Shown: in pieces, positions 31,938 through 41,682 of the stretch
Numbering within the stretch: the stretch's first letter is position 1
Layout: each line of letters opens with the position of its first letter
DNA from: Caldora sp965222765
GTDB lineage: Bacteria; Cyanobacteriota; Cyanobacteriia; Cyanobacteriales; Coleofasciculaceae
Assembly (NCBI GenBank): GCA_965222765.1
Contig: CBDCVG010000043.1
Coordinates: 124,001 to 188,000, forward strand
DNA: 64,000 nt
Direction of reading: 5' to 3'
Notes under the pieces: generated by a model
The model's input: the letters and a program-made list of their open reading frames with translations, nothing else
Databases searched by the model: none
What the model was told of the DNA's origin: nothing
Made by a program: the position numbers and the translations under genes

Positions 31938-33437
31938 CTAAAAATCGAAATAGATGTAAGGTTGACCACCTTGAGGAGCCAGTACCCAGACAGTATATAA
32001 CCCCAACGGCATCAATAAAAGCTTCACTGGCCAGTTAAGTTGTAATTTTAAACCCCTGTAGAAAAAGTAAACTAGGGTCATTAGTACTACTAATATCCCT
32101 ATCAGGAAAGCTATCTGAAGACGTCCTAAACCAAGTGCCTCAATATAGACTTTTTGGGCAAATTGAATATCAGCTGGTTGACCCCAGAGGTGTTGGACAG
32201 CTAAAGTAGCTTGACTGAGCTTGGGTAACCGGAAAAAAATCCAAGAGACGAATACCATTGACTGAGTCAAAAACCAGGCAACTAAAACCCCTATCCAGCT
32301 TTGCCACCAAAGTTTTACCCAATTTAATCCATTAGCTACAGCATCAGTCAATCGGTGAATTACTAAAGCTAAGCCATGCAACCCTCCCCAGACAAGAAAA
32401 CCCCAGGCAGCTCCGTGCCAGATGCCAGTAATGAGCATGACTATCACTAGGTTCAAGCAAGTTCTACTTAGTCCCTTACGAGAGCCACCCAAGGGAAAGT
32501 AGAGATAGTTGCGAATCCAATCTCCTAGAGTCATGTGCCAACGGCGCCAAAAATCGGCAATACTGGTGCTGAAGTAAGGAAAATCAAAGTTTTCTGGGAG
32601 ATTAATTCCCATGAGAACTGCAGTACCCCTGGCAATGTCCACATAGCCACTGAAATCGAGATAGAGTTGCAAACCGTAGGCAAAGATTGCCAACCATAAA
32701 TCACCACTACCAGCTCGCTCTAGGTTACCAAAACACAAATCAACTAAAATACCAAGACGATCCCCTAATAGTGCCTTTTTTACAGCACCACAGGTAATTA
32801 ACCAAAGTCCCTCTGTAACTCGATCGAGGGTAGGGAATTGTAAGTTCTTCAGTCTACCGGTAAATTGATGGTAGCGAGTTATGGGACCAGAAATCAATTT
32901 GGGAAAATACAGTTTGTAAGCGGTGAACTGCAGTAACTGCTTAGTTGCTGGAGCACCGCGATAGACATCTATTAAGTAGGCAATGCACTCGAAGGTGAAG
33001 AAGGATATTCCCAACGGAGCAATTAAGTAAGTGCTAATCCAACTGGCACTCTCCTCAACTACTGGTAAATTAAGAGGAGCTGCAATGTTGCTCAAGATAA
33101 AAGGAACATACTTGAAGCTCACTAAGCAGATAACATTCAAAAGAACACCCAGGCACAAAAGCTTCAAGCGTCGCTGATTCCATCTCTTTTGAGCAGACTG
33201 CCACTTTTTCGTATTCTGTCGTCCTGGTGCTAGATTCGCTCCAATTGCTCTTCCCAGATAAAAGTTAATTAGAGTAATAGCTAATAGTAGGGGTATGTAT
33301 TGAATTTGTAGTGAAGCATAAAAGGTCAAACTGCCAATTAGTAGTATCCACAGTTTTCCAGATGGGGATTTCATAGACCAGTAGATTCCCAGGAAAACCA
33401 GCAGAAAAAGACCGTAGGTAGTTGAGATAAATGTCAT
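31938..33437 (-). CDS. MBOAT family O-acyltransferase (AlgI-like)
   Basis: A 499-residue polytopic membrane protein of the MBOAT/AlgI family, which passes acetyl or acyl groups across the membrane to extracellular polysaccharide or peptidoglycan acceptors. About ten hydrophobic segments are visible. Motifs are FFTFECIAYLIDVYRG, DFSGYVDIARGTA, ADFWRRWHMTLGDWIRNYLY and the catalytic-histidine block ITGIWHGAAWGFLVWG. No AlgJ/DltD-type partner is beside it. It may share a transcript with the lysozyme-peptidase gene downstream, which would put two cell-envelope functions together. The acceptor is unknown. Confidence 0.88.
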   Translation of the reverse strand: MTFISTTYGLFLLVFLGIYWSMKSPSGKLWILLIGSLTFYASLQIQYIPLLLAITLINFYLGRAIGANLAPGRQNTKKWQSAQKRWNQRRLKLLCLGVLLNVICLVSFKYVPFILSNIAAPLNLPVVEESASWISTYLIAPLGISFFTFECIAYLIDVYRGAPATKQLLQFTAYKLYFPKLISGPITRYHQFTGRLKNLQFPTLDRVTEGLWLITCGAVKKALLGDRLGILVDLCFGNLERAGSGDLWLAIFAYGLQLYLDFSGYVDIARGTAVLMGINLPENFDFPYFSTSIADFWRRWHMTLGDWIRNYLYFPLGGSRKGLSRTCLNLVIVMLITGIWHGAAWGFLVWGGLHGLALVIHRLTDAVANGLNWVKLWWQSWIGVLVAWFLTQSMVFVSWIFFRLPKLSQATLAVQHLWGQPADIQFAQKVYIEALGLGRLQIAFLIGILVVLMTLVYFFYRGLKLQLNWPVKLLLMPLGLYTVWVLAPQGGQPYIYFDF

Positions 33438-33586
33438 TTTAAGTTAAAGAGAGTATATCATCCCAGACTTGAGCGAAAGCTCCAGATGGTATAATCAAGC
33501 ATAAATGAACAGATGAACTAGTTTCAGCTTATTTAGTTGCGATCGCCTACGGTACTAGCAAAGCTAATCGCCACAGATGAAAAACG

Positions 33587-34312
33587 ATGACCCTCTCCCC
33601 TCTAAAAACCCCCATCTTTTATCCAGAACCGGATGGCTCTCCTATGGCAGAAAGCGACCCTAACCGCGACTATCTAGTTTATGGGGTTGAGTCTCTCAAA
33701 CTCTATTTTCAACACCGCCAGGATGTTTACGTTTCCGGCAATCTCTGGCTATCTTATGAGCAAGGAGTCCCTGATGCAGTTGTCTGTCCGGACGTGTTTG
33801 TCGTCTTTGGAGTAGAAAACCGTCCCCGCAGAAGTTACAAAGTGTGGGAAGAACAGGGAAAAACTTCCGATTGGGTTTTAGAGGTGACTTCGAGCAGCAC
33901 ACGCCATAAGGACGAACGAGAGAAACCACATACTTATGCTCAAATGGGAGTGTCTGAGTATTTTCAATACGATCCTAGTAGAGATTATCTCAAACCCTCA
34001 CTCAAAGGACGGCGTTTAACAAAAAATGGTTATCAAATTCTCACTCCTAATTACCTGGAAAATGGAGAGTTGGTTTTTCCTTCATTGGTGTTAGGATTAG
34101 AGATACGGCTACTTCCCGATGGTCAGTTACGGTTTTTCAATGCTCAACAGGGAGAGTTTTTACGAACTTATCGCGAAGAAAGAGAAAGGGGCGATCGTGA
34201 ACAACAACGAGCTGAGCAGGAACGGCAACGAGCTGAGCAGGAAGGACAACGAGCCGAGATCCTTGCCGCAAAATTGCGTGAACTAGGAATCGATCCCTCG
34301 GAATTATTGTAA
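33587..34312 (+). CDS. Uma2 family putative endonuclease with coiled-coil tail
   Basis: A 241-residue Uma2/DUF820 protein. Core: GVPDAVVCPDVFVVFGV and DWVLEVTSSSTRHKDEREK, with the Asp and Glu of the presumed nuclease site; YAQMGVSEYFQYDP is a further family signature. The last 50 residues are a charged helix with ERQRAEQEGQRAE repeats, typical of this subgroup and probably an oligomerisation coiled coil. The aminotransferase gene follows 26 bp later on the same strand, so the two may be co-transcribed. No known substrate. Confidence 0.85.
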   Translation: MTLSPLKTPIFYPEPDGSPMAESDPNRDYLVYGVESLKLYFQHRQDVYVSGNLWLSYEQGVPDAVVCPDVFVVFGVENRPRRSYKVWEEQGKTSDWVLEVTSSSTRHKDEREKPHTYAQMGVSEYFQYDPSRDYLKPSLKGRRLTKNGYQILTPNYLENGELVFPSLVLGLEIRLLPDGQLRFFNAQQGEFLRTYREERERGDREQQRAEQERQRAEQEGQRAEILAAKLRELGIDPSELL

Positions 34313-34338
34313 TCTCGTTCTTCAAAAAACTGCTATAG

Positions 34339-35511
34339 ATGGAAAGCCTAACCTCTCGTATGCAGGAGGTGCAATCACCAATTATTCCCATTGTTGGGGA
34401 GCTAATTCGTCGCAACCCTGGAACTATCTCCTTAGGACAAGGTGTTGTTTATTATGGCCCTCCCCCAGAAGCGATCGCACTTTTGCCTGAATTCCTTAAG
34501 TCTTTGCATAATCATCAATACCAACCGGTTCAGGGAATTCCCCCTTTGTTATCAGCAATTGAGACAAAACTGCAAGCATCCAATTGTATTGAGATTAATG
34601 GAAAAAACTGCATCGTGGTGACAGCGGGAAGCAACATGGCTTTCATGAATGCGATTCTAGCTATTACCACTCCTGGTGATGAGATTATTATCCAGGTCCC
34701 CTATTATTTCAATCATGAGATGGCGATTACTATGGCAAGTTGTCGTCCTATTCTCGTAGCGACTGATGAGAATTACCAGCTACGTCCTGAAGCGATTGCC
34801 CAAGCAATTACAGAAAGAACTAGGGCTGTGGTAACAATTTCCCCTAATAATCCCACTGGAGCTGTGTATTCTCAAGAGGCGTTGCGGGAAGTTAATCAAA
34901 TCTGTTGCGATCGCGGTATTTACCACATTAGTGATGAAGCCTACGAGTATTTTACCTACAACGGGGTGAAACATGTTTCACCAGGAGCCTTTCCCCAAAG
35001 TAGTGAATACACTATTTCCCTCTACTCCCTTTCCAAAGCCTACGGTTTTGCCAGTTGGCGCATCGGTTATATGGTAATTCCTCAACATCTACTTGGGGCT
35101 GTGAAGAAAGTTCAGGATACGATTCTGATTTGTCCTCCAGTAGTTTCCCAATACGCGGCTTTAGGAGCACTACAGGTAGGAGTTGACTACTGCAAAGATC
35201 ATATTAGTGCGATCGCAACTGTGCGACAGCTAGCACTAAACTCCCTAAATCGACTCAAAGATGTATGTACGATTGCTCCTGCTGATGGTGCTTTCTATTT
35301 TTTCCTCAAGGTTCATACTAAGCTAAGTGCTTTTGAGTTGGTAGAGCAACTAATACAAGAATATCGAGTAGCGGTAATTCCTGGTACTACCTTTGGTATG
35401 GATGATGGCTGTTACTTGCGAGTTGCTTACGGGGCCCTACAAAAGGAGACGGCAAAAGAGGGTATTGAGAGATTAGTGAGAGGTTTAGAAACAATATCTG
35501 TAGAGACGTAG
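34339..35511 (+). CDS. PLP-dependent class I/II aminotransferase
   Basis: A 390-residue fold-type I aminotransferase, aspartate/aromatic aminotransferase-like. The PLP lysine is in SLSKAYGFASWRIGY, with ISPNNPTGAVYS and DEAYEYF for the ring-binding Asn and Asp/Tyr, and a late Arg in CYLRVAYG for the substrate carboxylate. The substrate cannot be told from sequence; Asp, Phe/Tyr and Met are all possible. The start MESLTSRMQEVQSPIIPIVG is normal for the group. It is 26 bp after a Uma2 gene with no functional link apparent. Confidence 0.88.
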   Translation: MESLTSRMQEVQSPIIPIVGELIRRNPGTISLGQGVVYYGPPPEAIALLPEFLKSLHNHQYQPVQGIPPLLSAIETKLQASNCIEINGKNCIVVTAGSNMAFMNAILAITTPGDEIIIQVPYYFNHEMAITMASCRPILVATDENYQLRPEAIAQAITERTRAVVTISPNNPTGAVYSQEALREVNQICCDRGIYHISDEAYEYFTYNGVKHVSPGAFPQSSEYTISLYSLSKAYGFASWRIGYMVIPQHLLGAVKKVQDTILICPPVVSQYAALGALQVGVDYCKDHISAIATVRQLALNSLNRLKDVCTIAPADGAFYFFLKVHTKLSAFELVEQLIQEYRVAVIPGTTFGMDDGCYLRVAYGALQKETAKEGIERLVRGLETISVET

Positions 35512-35545
35512 CAGGCTACGTCTTTACATCTCTTAGAGTTGCCCT

Positions 35546-35995
35546 CTAGATATCGCCGCGAATTTCTTCAACAACTCCATCCCGTAGCAGAACTTCAACA
35601 TTCATTTTCCGCACCAGGTTATCCCCTACTTCAACTCGGAAAAAGCTCTCTATTTGACCTTGATTAACCTCTTGATCAAGTTCTAGCATCTGGATTTGTT
35701 GCAGTTGTTGTAATTGCTGATTTTTTTGTTCTAGTAGTTCACTTTTCTTTTGATTAACCTGAACTTGAATATTTTCGACTTGTTGTGCTACTTGAGGACT
35801 AGGGGGTTGTGCACTTTGCTTTTGAATTTCTGCGATCGCTCTTTGTCCTTGTAAATCTAGCTGTTGTAGCTGAGAGTCGAGTTGGTTGATCTGCTTTTGA
35901 AGCTGTTGCTGAACCTCATCCTTCCATCGTGTCGTGACAATGGCTTTGATATTAACAGGTCTCTTCAAAAGTAGATTTGATTTAGATTCGTCCAT
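35546..35995 (-). CDS. YlqD family protein
   Basis: A 149-residue cyanobacterial member of the YlqD family. The short N-terminal part LLKRPVNIKAIVTTRWKDEV leads into a long Gln-rich coiled coil (about residues 25-110). A C-terminal beta segment follows, with FFRVEVGDNLVRKMNVEVLLRDGVVEEI. The function is unknown in any organism. It is convergent with the aminotransferase gene and not in an obvious operon. Confidence 0.85.
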   Translation of the reverse strand: MDESKSNLLLKRPVNIKAIVTTRWKDEVQQQLQKQINQLDSQLQQLDLQGQRAIAEIQKQSAQPPSPQVAQQVENIQVQVNQKKSELLEQKNQQLQQLQQIQMLELDQEVNQGQIESFFRVEVGDNLVRKMNVEVLLRDGVVEEIRGDI

Positions 35996-36143
35996 ATTTG
36001 GTTACGTTAATCAGGTCTAATGGCTAAAATGTTTAATTCGTTGTTCTTACTAACGTGAACTACCTACAGTGACGCAACGCGAGTACACAGTAGGCTTCCT
36101 GTCCAACAGAAAGCGCAATAGTAGATTTCTTGCGTCCTCTATA

Positions 36144-38153
36144 TCAGGCAAACATCCCGTTAATGATATCGCGATAATGTTCGGTCACAACGGGTCGCCG
36201 GATTTTTAGAGTTCGAGTCATCATGCCATTGTCAATGGAAAATGGCTCTAGAATCAACCTAATCTGACTAATACGGTCATCAGGACGATAACCAGGACGA
36301 TTTTTTACTTCCCGGTTCAATTCCTGCCGGAATAAGTCTTGAATTTCTTTACTCTCCAAGTCAATTGCCTTCCGGAAATCTGCTGTTGGTTGTGATTCAT
36401 CAAACTCTGGTAAATCTAGGTGTAGATTCTGTGAGGTTGCCCATTCTCGCAGGGTATCAAGATTGGGCACGATTAAAGCTCCCAGCGCTTTTTGATCTTG
36501 ACCCACTAACATGATTTGGTCAATATAAGCACTCCGCACACAAGCATCCTCAATCGGCTGAGGTTCAATATTTTCACCATTGGAGAGAACAATTGTATCT
36601 TTAGCTCTTCCCGTCAGTACTAAATTATTTTGGGATGTCACCCAACCCAAATCGCCGGTATCAAACCAACCTTCGGCATTGAGGACTTTGGCAGTTGCTT
36701 CCGGTTTGTTGTAATAACCTTGCATTACCTGGGGTCCTCGTATCATAACTAAACCTCCTTCTCCTTGGGGGAGAGGTTGGCGAGTTTCCGGATCTACAAT
36801 CTGAATTTCTGTCTGAGGCATCGGTGGCCCTGAAGAACCCCGTAAGTTATACCAAGGACGGCGCACATTAGTTACTGGAGAGGTTTCTGTCAAGCCATAG
36901 CCTACTAGTACCTCAATACCAACAATTTCAAAAAACTTGTCGATGTGTCTAGCAAGGGAACCCCCACCACTAATCACTTGCTTGATTTTTCCCCCAGTAG
37001 CTTGGCGGACTTTTTGGTAAACTAACTTATCGGCTAGTTGATGGACAGGCCAAAGAATCGCTGTCTTGAGACTAGCAATTAGACGTTGAATGGTAGATGG
37101 GTTGAGTTGCTCTATACTCAAACCTTGGGCTATACGTTTTGCTTCAACGTAGTTTTGACTAATAGCCAACAAGTTTTGCACCAATCGCTGTTTACTAGCA
37201 GGCTGTTCACGGAACTGTTTTTGGACACCTTCGTAAACCACTTCCCACAGTCGAGGTACACCTACCATCAAATTGGGTTGGAATTTTTGGAAATCTTTTT
37301 TGAAATTCCGCTGGTTGGTATACATTTGGGTGCATCCCTGAGAAAGTAGAAAATACTCCGCCGCTCGCTCGTAAGAGTGCCAAGTAGGTAGTATAGAAAG
37401 GATGCGATCGCCTGGTTGGAACACTAAGACTGCACCAAAGGTGGTAACTTGGTGCATTAGGTTGCCATGGGTCAGCATTACACCTTTAGGTTTGCCAGTC
37501 GTACCAGATGTATAGATCAGGGTTGCTAGAGTTTCCCGATTGTAGTTAAAGCTTGTTAGTTGATGGGATGCTCCAGCAAGCATTAGCTGGTTGTAGTTGA
37601 GAATTTGCCCAGTTTCCTCTGCTGGAGGCTCTTCTTCTGAGAGGAGAACAACCCACTCAATCGGCAGTTGATCCAAACGCTCTTGCAGTTTCTTGAGGGT
37701 ATTAAGGTTTTCCACCAGTAAACCAACGCTGCCACTATCAGCCAAAATATAAAGCAGTTCCTCTTTTTCTGCTTGGGAACTACGCACCACATTCGCTGCT
37801 CCTGCGGTCATGGTACCCTGGTCAGCAATCAGCCATCGGGGACTGTTATCGGCAAACAAGGCAATTCTCTTAGGAATACCAGCTTCATCTAATCCTGGTT
37901 GGAAGCCAATTGCCTGCAAACCAGCGGCAAATTGCTGAATTTGCTGGTGCAACTCGGCATAGGTCAAACTTGTAGGCTCAGCACCGTAGGCTCCTACAGC
38001 ATGGGGATCTTTGAGGACAATAGTGCTGCCAAAGCTTTGAGCAGCTAAGGGCCAGACATCTGTTAGCAACTCAACTGAAGAATAATCGGCACTGCGTTGG
38101 AGATTAGTCAGCTCTTGCTGGGTAAGGCGGTTGGTAGGATGGTTTTTTAACAT
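36144..38153 (-). CDS. aas: Acyl-ACP synthetase / AMP-dependent fatty acid ligase (Aas)
   Basis: A 669-residue ANL-superfamily ligase that recycles free fatty acids to acyl-ACP in cyanobacteria. The AMP-binding P-loop is LIYTSGTTGKPKGVMLTHGN, with GYGLTETSPV (A5 region), WFDTGDLGW (A7) and LTGRAKDTIVLSNGENIEP (A8, including the hinge Asp). The final Lys is in MMTRTLKIRRP. Long-chain acyl-CoA ligase activity is hard to exclude from sequence. Aas is the usual assignment for the single long form in cyanobacteria. Confidence 0.88.
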   Translation of the reverse strand: MLKNHPTNRLTQQELTNLQRSADYSSVELLTDVWPLAAQSFGSTIVLKDPHAVGAYGAEPTSLTYAELHQQIQQFAAGLQAIGFQPGLDEAGIPKRIALFADNSPRWLIADQGTMTAGAANVVRSSQAEKEELLYILADSGSVGLLVENLNTLKKLQERLDQLPIEWVVLLSEEEPPAEETGQILNYNQLMLAGASHQLTSFNYNRETLATLIYTSGTTGKPKGVMLTHGNLMHQVTTFGAVLVFQPGDRILSILPTWHSYERAAEYFLLSQGCTQMYTNQRNFKKDFQKFQPNLMVGVPRLWEVVYEGVQKQFREQPASKQRLVQNLLAISQNYVEAKRIAQGLSIEQLNPSTIQRLIASLKTAILWPVHQLADKLVYQKVRQATGGKIKQVISGGGSLARHIDKFFEIVGIEVLVGYGLTETSPVTNVRRPWYNLRGSSGPPMPQTEIQIVDPETRQPLPQGEGGLVMIRGPQVMQGYYNKPEATAKVLNAEGWFDTGDLGWVTSQNNLVLTGRAKDTIVLSNGENIEPQPIEDACVRSAYIDQIMLVGQDQKALGALIVPNLDTLREWATSQNLHLDLPEFDESQPTADFRKAIDLESKEIQDLFRQELNREVKNRPGYRPDDRISQIRLILEPFSIDNGMMTRTLKIRRPVVTEHYRDIINGMFA

Positions 38154-38442
38154 AACTCCCCCATTTGGGTCGGTTTTATGTTTCTACCATATTCCTGTAC
38201 TGAGGGAGTAGAGAAGCTTCGGTAGACACAATTGTTTCTGTCTGCGATTTGTTGTTTGTTGTTTCTGGAGTTTTAGCGCACCGTAACGGAATTATGTCAT
38301 CCTGAGCGATAGCGAAGGACCTCCAGACGGCCGGTGATGCTTCACTATCACCTCAGCATAACAGTTGAGTGCGTAAGTCCTTTAAATTCCAAAAGCGATC
38401 GCATTTTCTAGGTTGAACAATGTAGTAGAGATTAATGTGTTG
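38154..38442. other. Intergenic region between aas and the antitoxin relic
   Basis: 289 bp containing the aas promoter on the minus strand, a GTCATCCTGAGCGATAGCGA repeat of a kind common in intergenic DNA (38296), a TGATGCTTCACTATCACCTCA segment and a HIP1 site. No gene. Confidence 0.45.
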
Positions 38443-38763
38443 TCAAGCGGCTTGCTCTTCTTTGACTGTCACAGATAGTTTCAAACCTAGCTCGTTTAAC
38501 AGTCTTGCAATTACAGGAAGTCTTGGCACTTCTTCCTGAAAAAGCAATTGATAGTAATTCTCCAAATCAGAATTAGGTTCGTTTGAAGCTTCAATCAGAC
38601 TGCTGTGGGCTTCTGCTACATTTTTCAATGCTAGTAGAATATGCTCAAGATCACCATCCTCCAAGACAGTATCTAGATAAGCAGCCGCCTCTGCCGGATC
38701 TTTTAAAGATTCGATTAGATAGGATTGGTAGCTCTTATGAGTTGGTATTTCGTCTTTTGTTAC
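38443..38763 (-). pseudogene. Addiction-module antidote (HigA-like) protein lacking a normal start
   Basis: The frame from 38763 to the TAA at 38443 reads as a complete antidote protein of the TIGR02684 type: a YLIESLKDPAEAAAYLD start region, LEDGDLEHILLALKNVAEAH, a degenerate helix-turn-helix and the C-terminus LNELGLKLSVTVKEEQAA. There is no ATG, GTG or TTG at the expected place. The first ATG (38664) would give only 73 residues and lose the N-terminal helices, and the frame is open upstream without a start. No toxin gene adjoins. Either a rare start codon is used or the gene is dead. Confidence 0.6.
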
Positions 38764-38850
38764 GATAGAGCTAATTCCCTTGGCTGTGCCTCCATAAACC
38801 CCATATTCTAATCTAGTTTTGAAAATACATAAGTAATAATACTGAATTTT

Positions 38851-40221
38851 ATGTCGCCAACACTTCTCTTATTAGTCGTATTAGCCTTAAGTGGTGTATT
38901 GATATACTCAGGTAGTGAATTAATAAAAATACAGCGTAAGAATGACAAACTACGAGAAGAATTACTTAGGTATGAAAGTCTTTCTTCTCTGGAAGAAGAA
39001 AAAATTAAACTATATTCAAATATTGCCGACCTTGAAAGTAAACGAGAATTCTTAAACACTCAAATTAGAGAACTTCAACAGAAGTCTGGTGAGCTTGAGG
39101 CAAAAGCTTATCTTCAGGCTATAGATTCTTATGAACCAAAATATGATTTTATAAATTCTGTAGATTACATCAATCGACTGCAAAACATTAAAAGACAGCA
39201 AGAAAGAATGCGAAAAAATGAACAAGCATTTATTTGTAATACTCAATGGAAAGTGAGAGAAAGTGAGAGAGAAGGAACAAAAATGATAAAAGACCTTCTC
39301 AAGCTGGTAGAGTTTTCATTTGAAACTCAATGTAAGTATAACACCAAAGAAGTTAGATACAATAATGTTGATAGTTTAAAGAAAAAAACAAATACCACTT
39401 TTAAAAAAATAAATAATTTTTTAAAAAAGATAGATTGTAGAATTTCAGTTGAGTACTTAGAACTCAAGTTGATAGAATTAGATCTACATTATGAGTTAGA
39501 AGAAAAAATACAACAAGAAAAGGAAAGAGAGAAAGTAATTCGCGATCAAATTAGACAAGAAGAGAAAGAGCGTCGTCAATTAGAAAAGGCTAGAAGAGAA
39601 GCTGAAGAAGCTGAGGAAATAGAAAAGCAATATGAAGAAGACATTGACAAACTGCGTCGAGAAATGGAACAAGCAGTAGGTCTACAGCTAGACGACTATA
39701 ATCGTCAAATTAAACATTTACAGGAGCAACTTGGTAAAGCTCAAATAAATAAAGAAAAAGCTATTTCAACTTTCACAAGACTTAAGTCCGGCTACATTTA
39801 TGTAATTTCTAACATTGGATCTCTTGGACGAGATGTATATAGAATATTTATGACTAAAAATAGTAATCCAGATGCATATATCAGAACAATGAATCCTATA
39901 GTTCCATTCCAATTTGATGTGCAGTTCAAGATTTTTTCAGAAGATGCTTCAGAGACAGTACAGCATTTACATCAGGAGTTCAATGATAAAAGAGTAAATA
40001 CAGATAATCAAAGAAGGGAGTTTTTTAAAGTTTCATTTGATGAAATCGATCAGTTTGTACAAAAAATTTATAGAGAGACTGGAGCTTTAACAATTGAAAA
40101 ACGTGAAAAAGTACCTCAGGCTCTTGAATATCGTAGAACTAGAGCTGCTGAGCGGAGAAAGGATAATCACACAAATTTAAATAATGTCTATGCACAAGAA
40201 GGTCAAATGGCTCAAGAATAG
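38851..40221 (+). CDS. Membrane-anchored DUF4041 / GIY-YIG (T5orf172) protein
   Basis: 456 residues. An N-terminal membrane helix (3-22) is followed by a long coiled coil (about 25-90), a DUF4041 region (about 90-215), a highly charged coiled coil (215-310) and a C-terminal GIY-YIG domain of the T5orf172/MUG113 kind (312-402; SGYIYVISNIGSLG, LHQEFNDKRVN, RREFFKVS). The usual GMTR catalytic loop reads IFMTKNSNP, so the active-site Arg is replaced or shifted and cleavage is doubtful. The gene is clearly more AT-rich than its neighbours, which suggests transfer. Relatives occur in phages and defence islands. Confidence 0.75.
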   Translation: MSPTLLLLVVLALSGVLIYSGSELIKIQRKNDKLREELLRYESLSSLEEEKIKLYSNIADLESKREFLNTQIRELQQKSGELEAKAYLQAIDSYEPKYDFINSVDYINRLQNIKRQQERMRKNEQAFICNTQWKVRESEREGTKMIKDLLKLVEFSFETQCKYNTKEVRYNNVDSLKKKTNTTFKKINNFLKKIDCRISVEYLELKLIELDLHYELEEKIQQEKEREKVIRDQIRQEEKERRQLEKARREAEEAEEIEKQYEEDIDKLRREMEQAVGLQLDDYNRQIKHLQEQLGKAQINKEKAISTFTRLKSGYIYVISNIGSLGRDVYRIFMTKNSNPDAYIRTMNPIVPFQFDVQFKIFSEDASETVQHLHQEFNDKRVNTDNQRREFFKVSFDEIDQFVQKIYRETGALTIEKREKVPQALEYRRTRAAERRKDNHTNLNNVYAQEGQMAQE

Positions 40222-40254
40222 GAACGAATTAATAAAATACTGAACTTGAATAAG

Positions 40255-41640
40255 TTATAAAGAGCGAATGATTCTAAAACCAATATTTTGAGAGTTTTTG
40301 TTAGTATTACCGTGCCAACGGTAAGCAGAGCGACATCGTAGGGGTTCGTTACGCCATGAGCCACCACGCATGACACGAGTTTGATTTTCACTATTGTCTA
40401 GCCATTTATCTCCATTAGTAGGTGCATCATTGTAACTATCATGCCAATGATCTAAACACCACTCCCAAACATTACCATGCATATCGAACAGTCCAAAAGC
40501 ATTAGCTATCTGGAAATGTCCCACTAGAGTAGTTTTTTGAAGATAAATTCCTTTAGGTTCTGAGCGATAGGGATAGCGACCATCATAATTAGCTAAGTTG
40601 CTAGTAATAGTTTCCCCAAAGTGAAAAGGGGTTGTAGTCCCAGCACGACAGGCATATTCCCACTCTGCTTCACTAGGAAGGCGATACTCGTGACCTGTTT
40701 TTTGAGATAAGCGATCGCAAAACTCGACCACATCATGCCAAGAAATTTCGGTAACGGGGTGACTTTTACCTCCAAGACGCGACGGACGAAGTTTGAGCTT
40801 CTGACGGACTTCAGTTAAAGAAGCAACTTCTTTCCACTGTGCTTTTGTAATAGGGTACTTGCTTATTAAAAATGGTTTGATTGCTACTGAGTGTTGAGGT
40901 CTTTCATTAGAGTATCGCTTTCCTTCTGTTTCCGGTGAACCCATTAAAAATGCTCTTCCCGGAATATAAACCATCTCTAAAGTTACCCCATTGCTAAGGT
41001 CTTCTGTTAAGTAGTGAGCTTGTCTTTGACGACGGCTAATCTCTTTGCCTTGGATATCTACCGTCACTGTTGTAAATTCAAAGGCTTGAATACCAGGAAG
41101 TGATGGGATAACTAACTTAGCTTCTTCTGACTCCTTCAATTCTTCTGCATTTTGACTAGAAGTAGAAAGGATAAACTGATTATCTGGCTGCCTAGTGAAT
41201 TGTGACTGGGTTGGAGATTTTAAATTAGTATTGCTATACGTGCCTGTAAAATTTTGCGAAGTGACTTGACCAAAGTCTGAGTTGAAACGTTTCAATGGTT
41301 GACTGCTTTTGTACTCGATACATTCGCGATTGAGTTTTTGAGTATCTAAAACTGTAATCTCCGCGATGATATTGTTTAGTTTATTCCTGGCTTCAAAACC
41401 AACCCACGCACTATTTGCAAACTCATTAAGGAATTTTAATGATTGAACTTGTCCTTCACAGAAGATGAGTTCAATCAATTCTGAAAAAAAGACTAAATTA
41501 TTTTTTTCAAAAGAATCTATTTTGGCACTTAGATGCTCAAATCCTGTGATCATCAAGAGCGCTCTACGTTCTGGAACAGTTTGAGTCTTCGGCAAATAGG
41601 CTAGCAACTCCACTAACTGAGATTTGATACTCATAATCAT
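40255..41640 (-). CDS. EAD-like adaptor fused to formylglycine-generating-enzyme (FGE-sulfatase) domain
   Basis: 461 residues. Residues about 5-95 are a compact all-helical module (LVELLAYLPKTQTVPERRAL...) with the look of an effector-associated domain (EAD), the death-like adaptors of bacterial conflict systems. A low-complexity linker (105-190) precedes the FGE/SUMF1-like domain (225-460): FLMGSPETEGKRYSNERPQH, RLPSEAEWEYACRAGT, NVWEWCLDHWH, RVMRGGSW and GFRII. True FGE oxidises sulfatase Cys to formylglycine; no sulfatase is present, and this domain is often used as a conflict-system component. It lies 42 bp from the protease gene upstream. Confidence 0.8.
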   Translation of the reverse strand: MIMSIKSQLVELLAYLPKTQTVPERRALLMITGFEHLSAKIDSFEKNNLVFFSELIELIFCEGQVQSLKFLNEFANSAWVGFEARNKLNNIIAEITVLDTQKLNRECIEYKSSQPLKRFNSDFGQVTSQNFTGTYSNTNLKSPTQSQFTRQPDNQFILSTSSQNAEELKESEEAKLVIPSLPGIQAFEFTTVTVDIQGKEISRRQRQAHYLTEDLSNGVTLEMVYIPGRAFLMGSPETEGKRYSNERPQHSVAIKPFLISKYPITKAQWKEVASLTEVRQKLKLRPSRLGGKSHPVTEISWHDVVEFCDRLSQKTGHEYRLPSEAEWEYACRAGTTTPFHFGETITSNLANYDGRYPYRSEPKGIYLQKTTLVGHFQIANAFGLFDMHGNVWEWCLDHWHDSYNDAPTNGDKWLDNSENQTRVMRGGSWRNEPLRCRSAYRWHGNTNKNSQNIGFRIIRSL

Positions 41641-41682
41641 TGAACTTTAGATGCTTGTAGAACCTCTCCAAAACTGGGTAGT

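Noticed and set aside
30329..33437. Prophage remnant around the lysozyme fusion
   Set aside because: No integrase, structural, packaging or regulatory phage gene is near; MBOAT is a chromosomal envelope gene.
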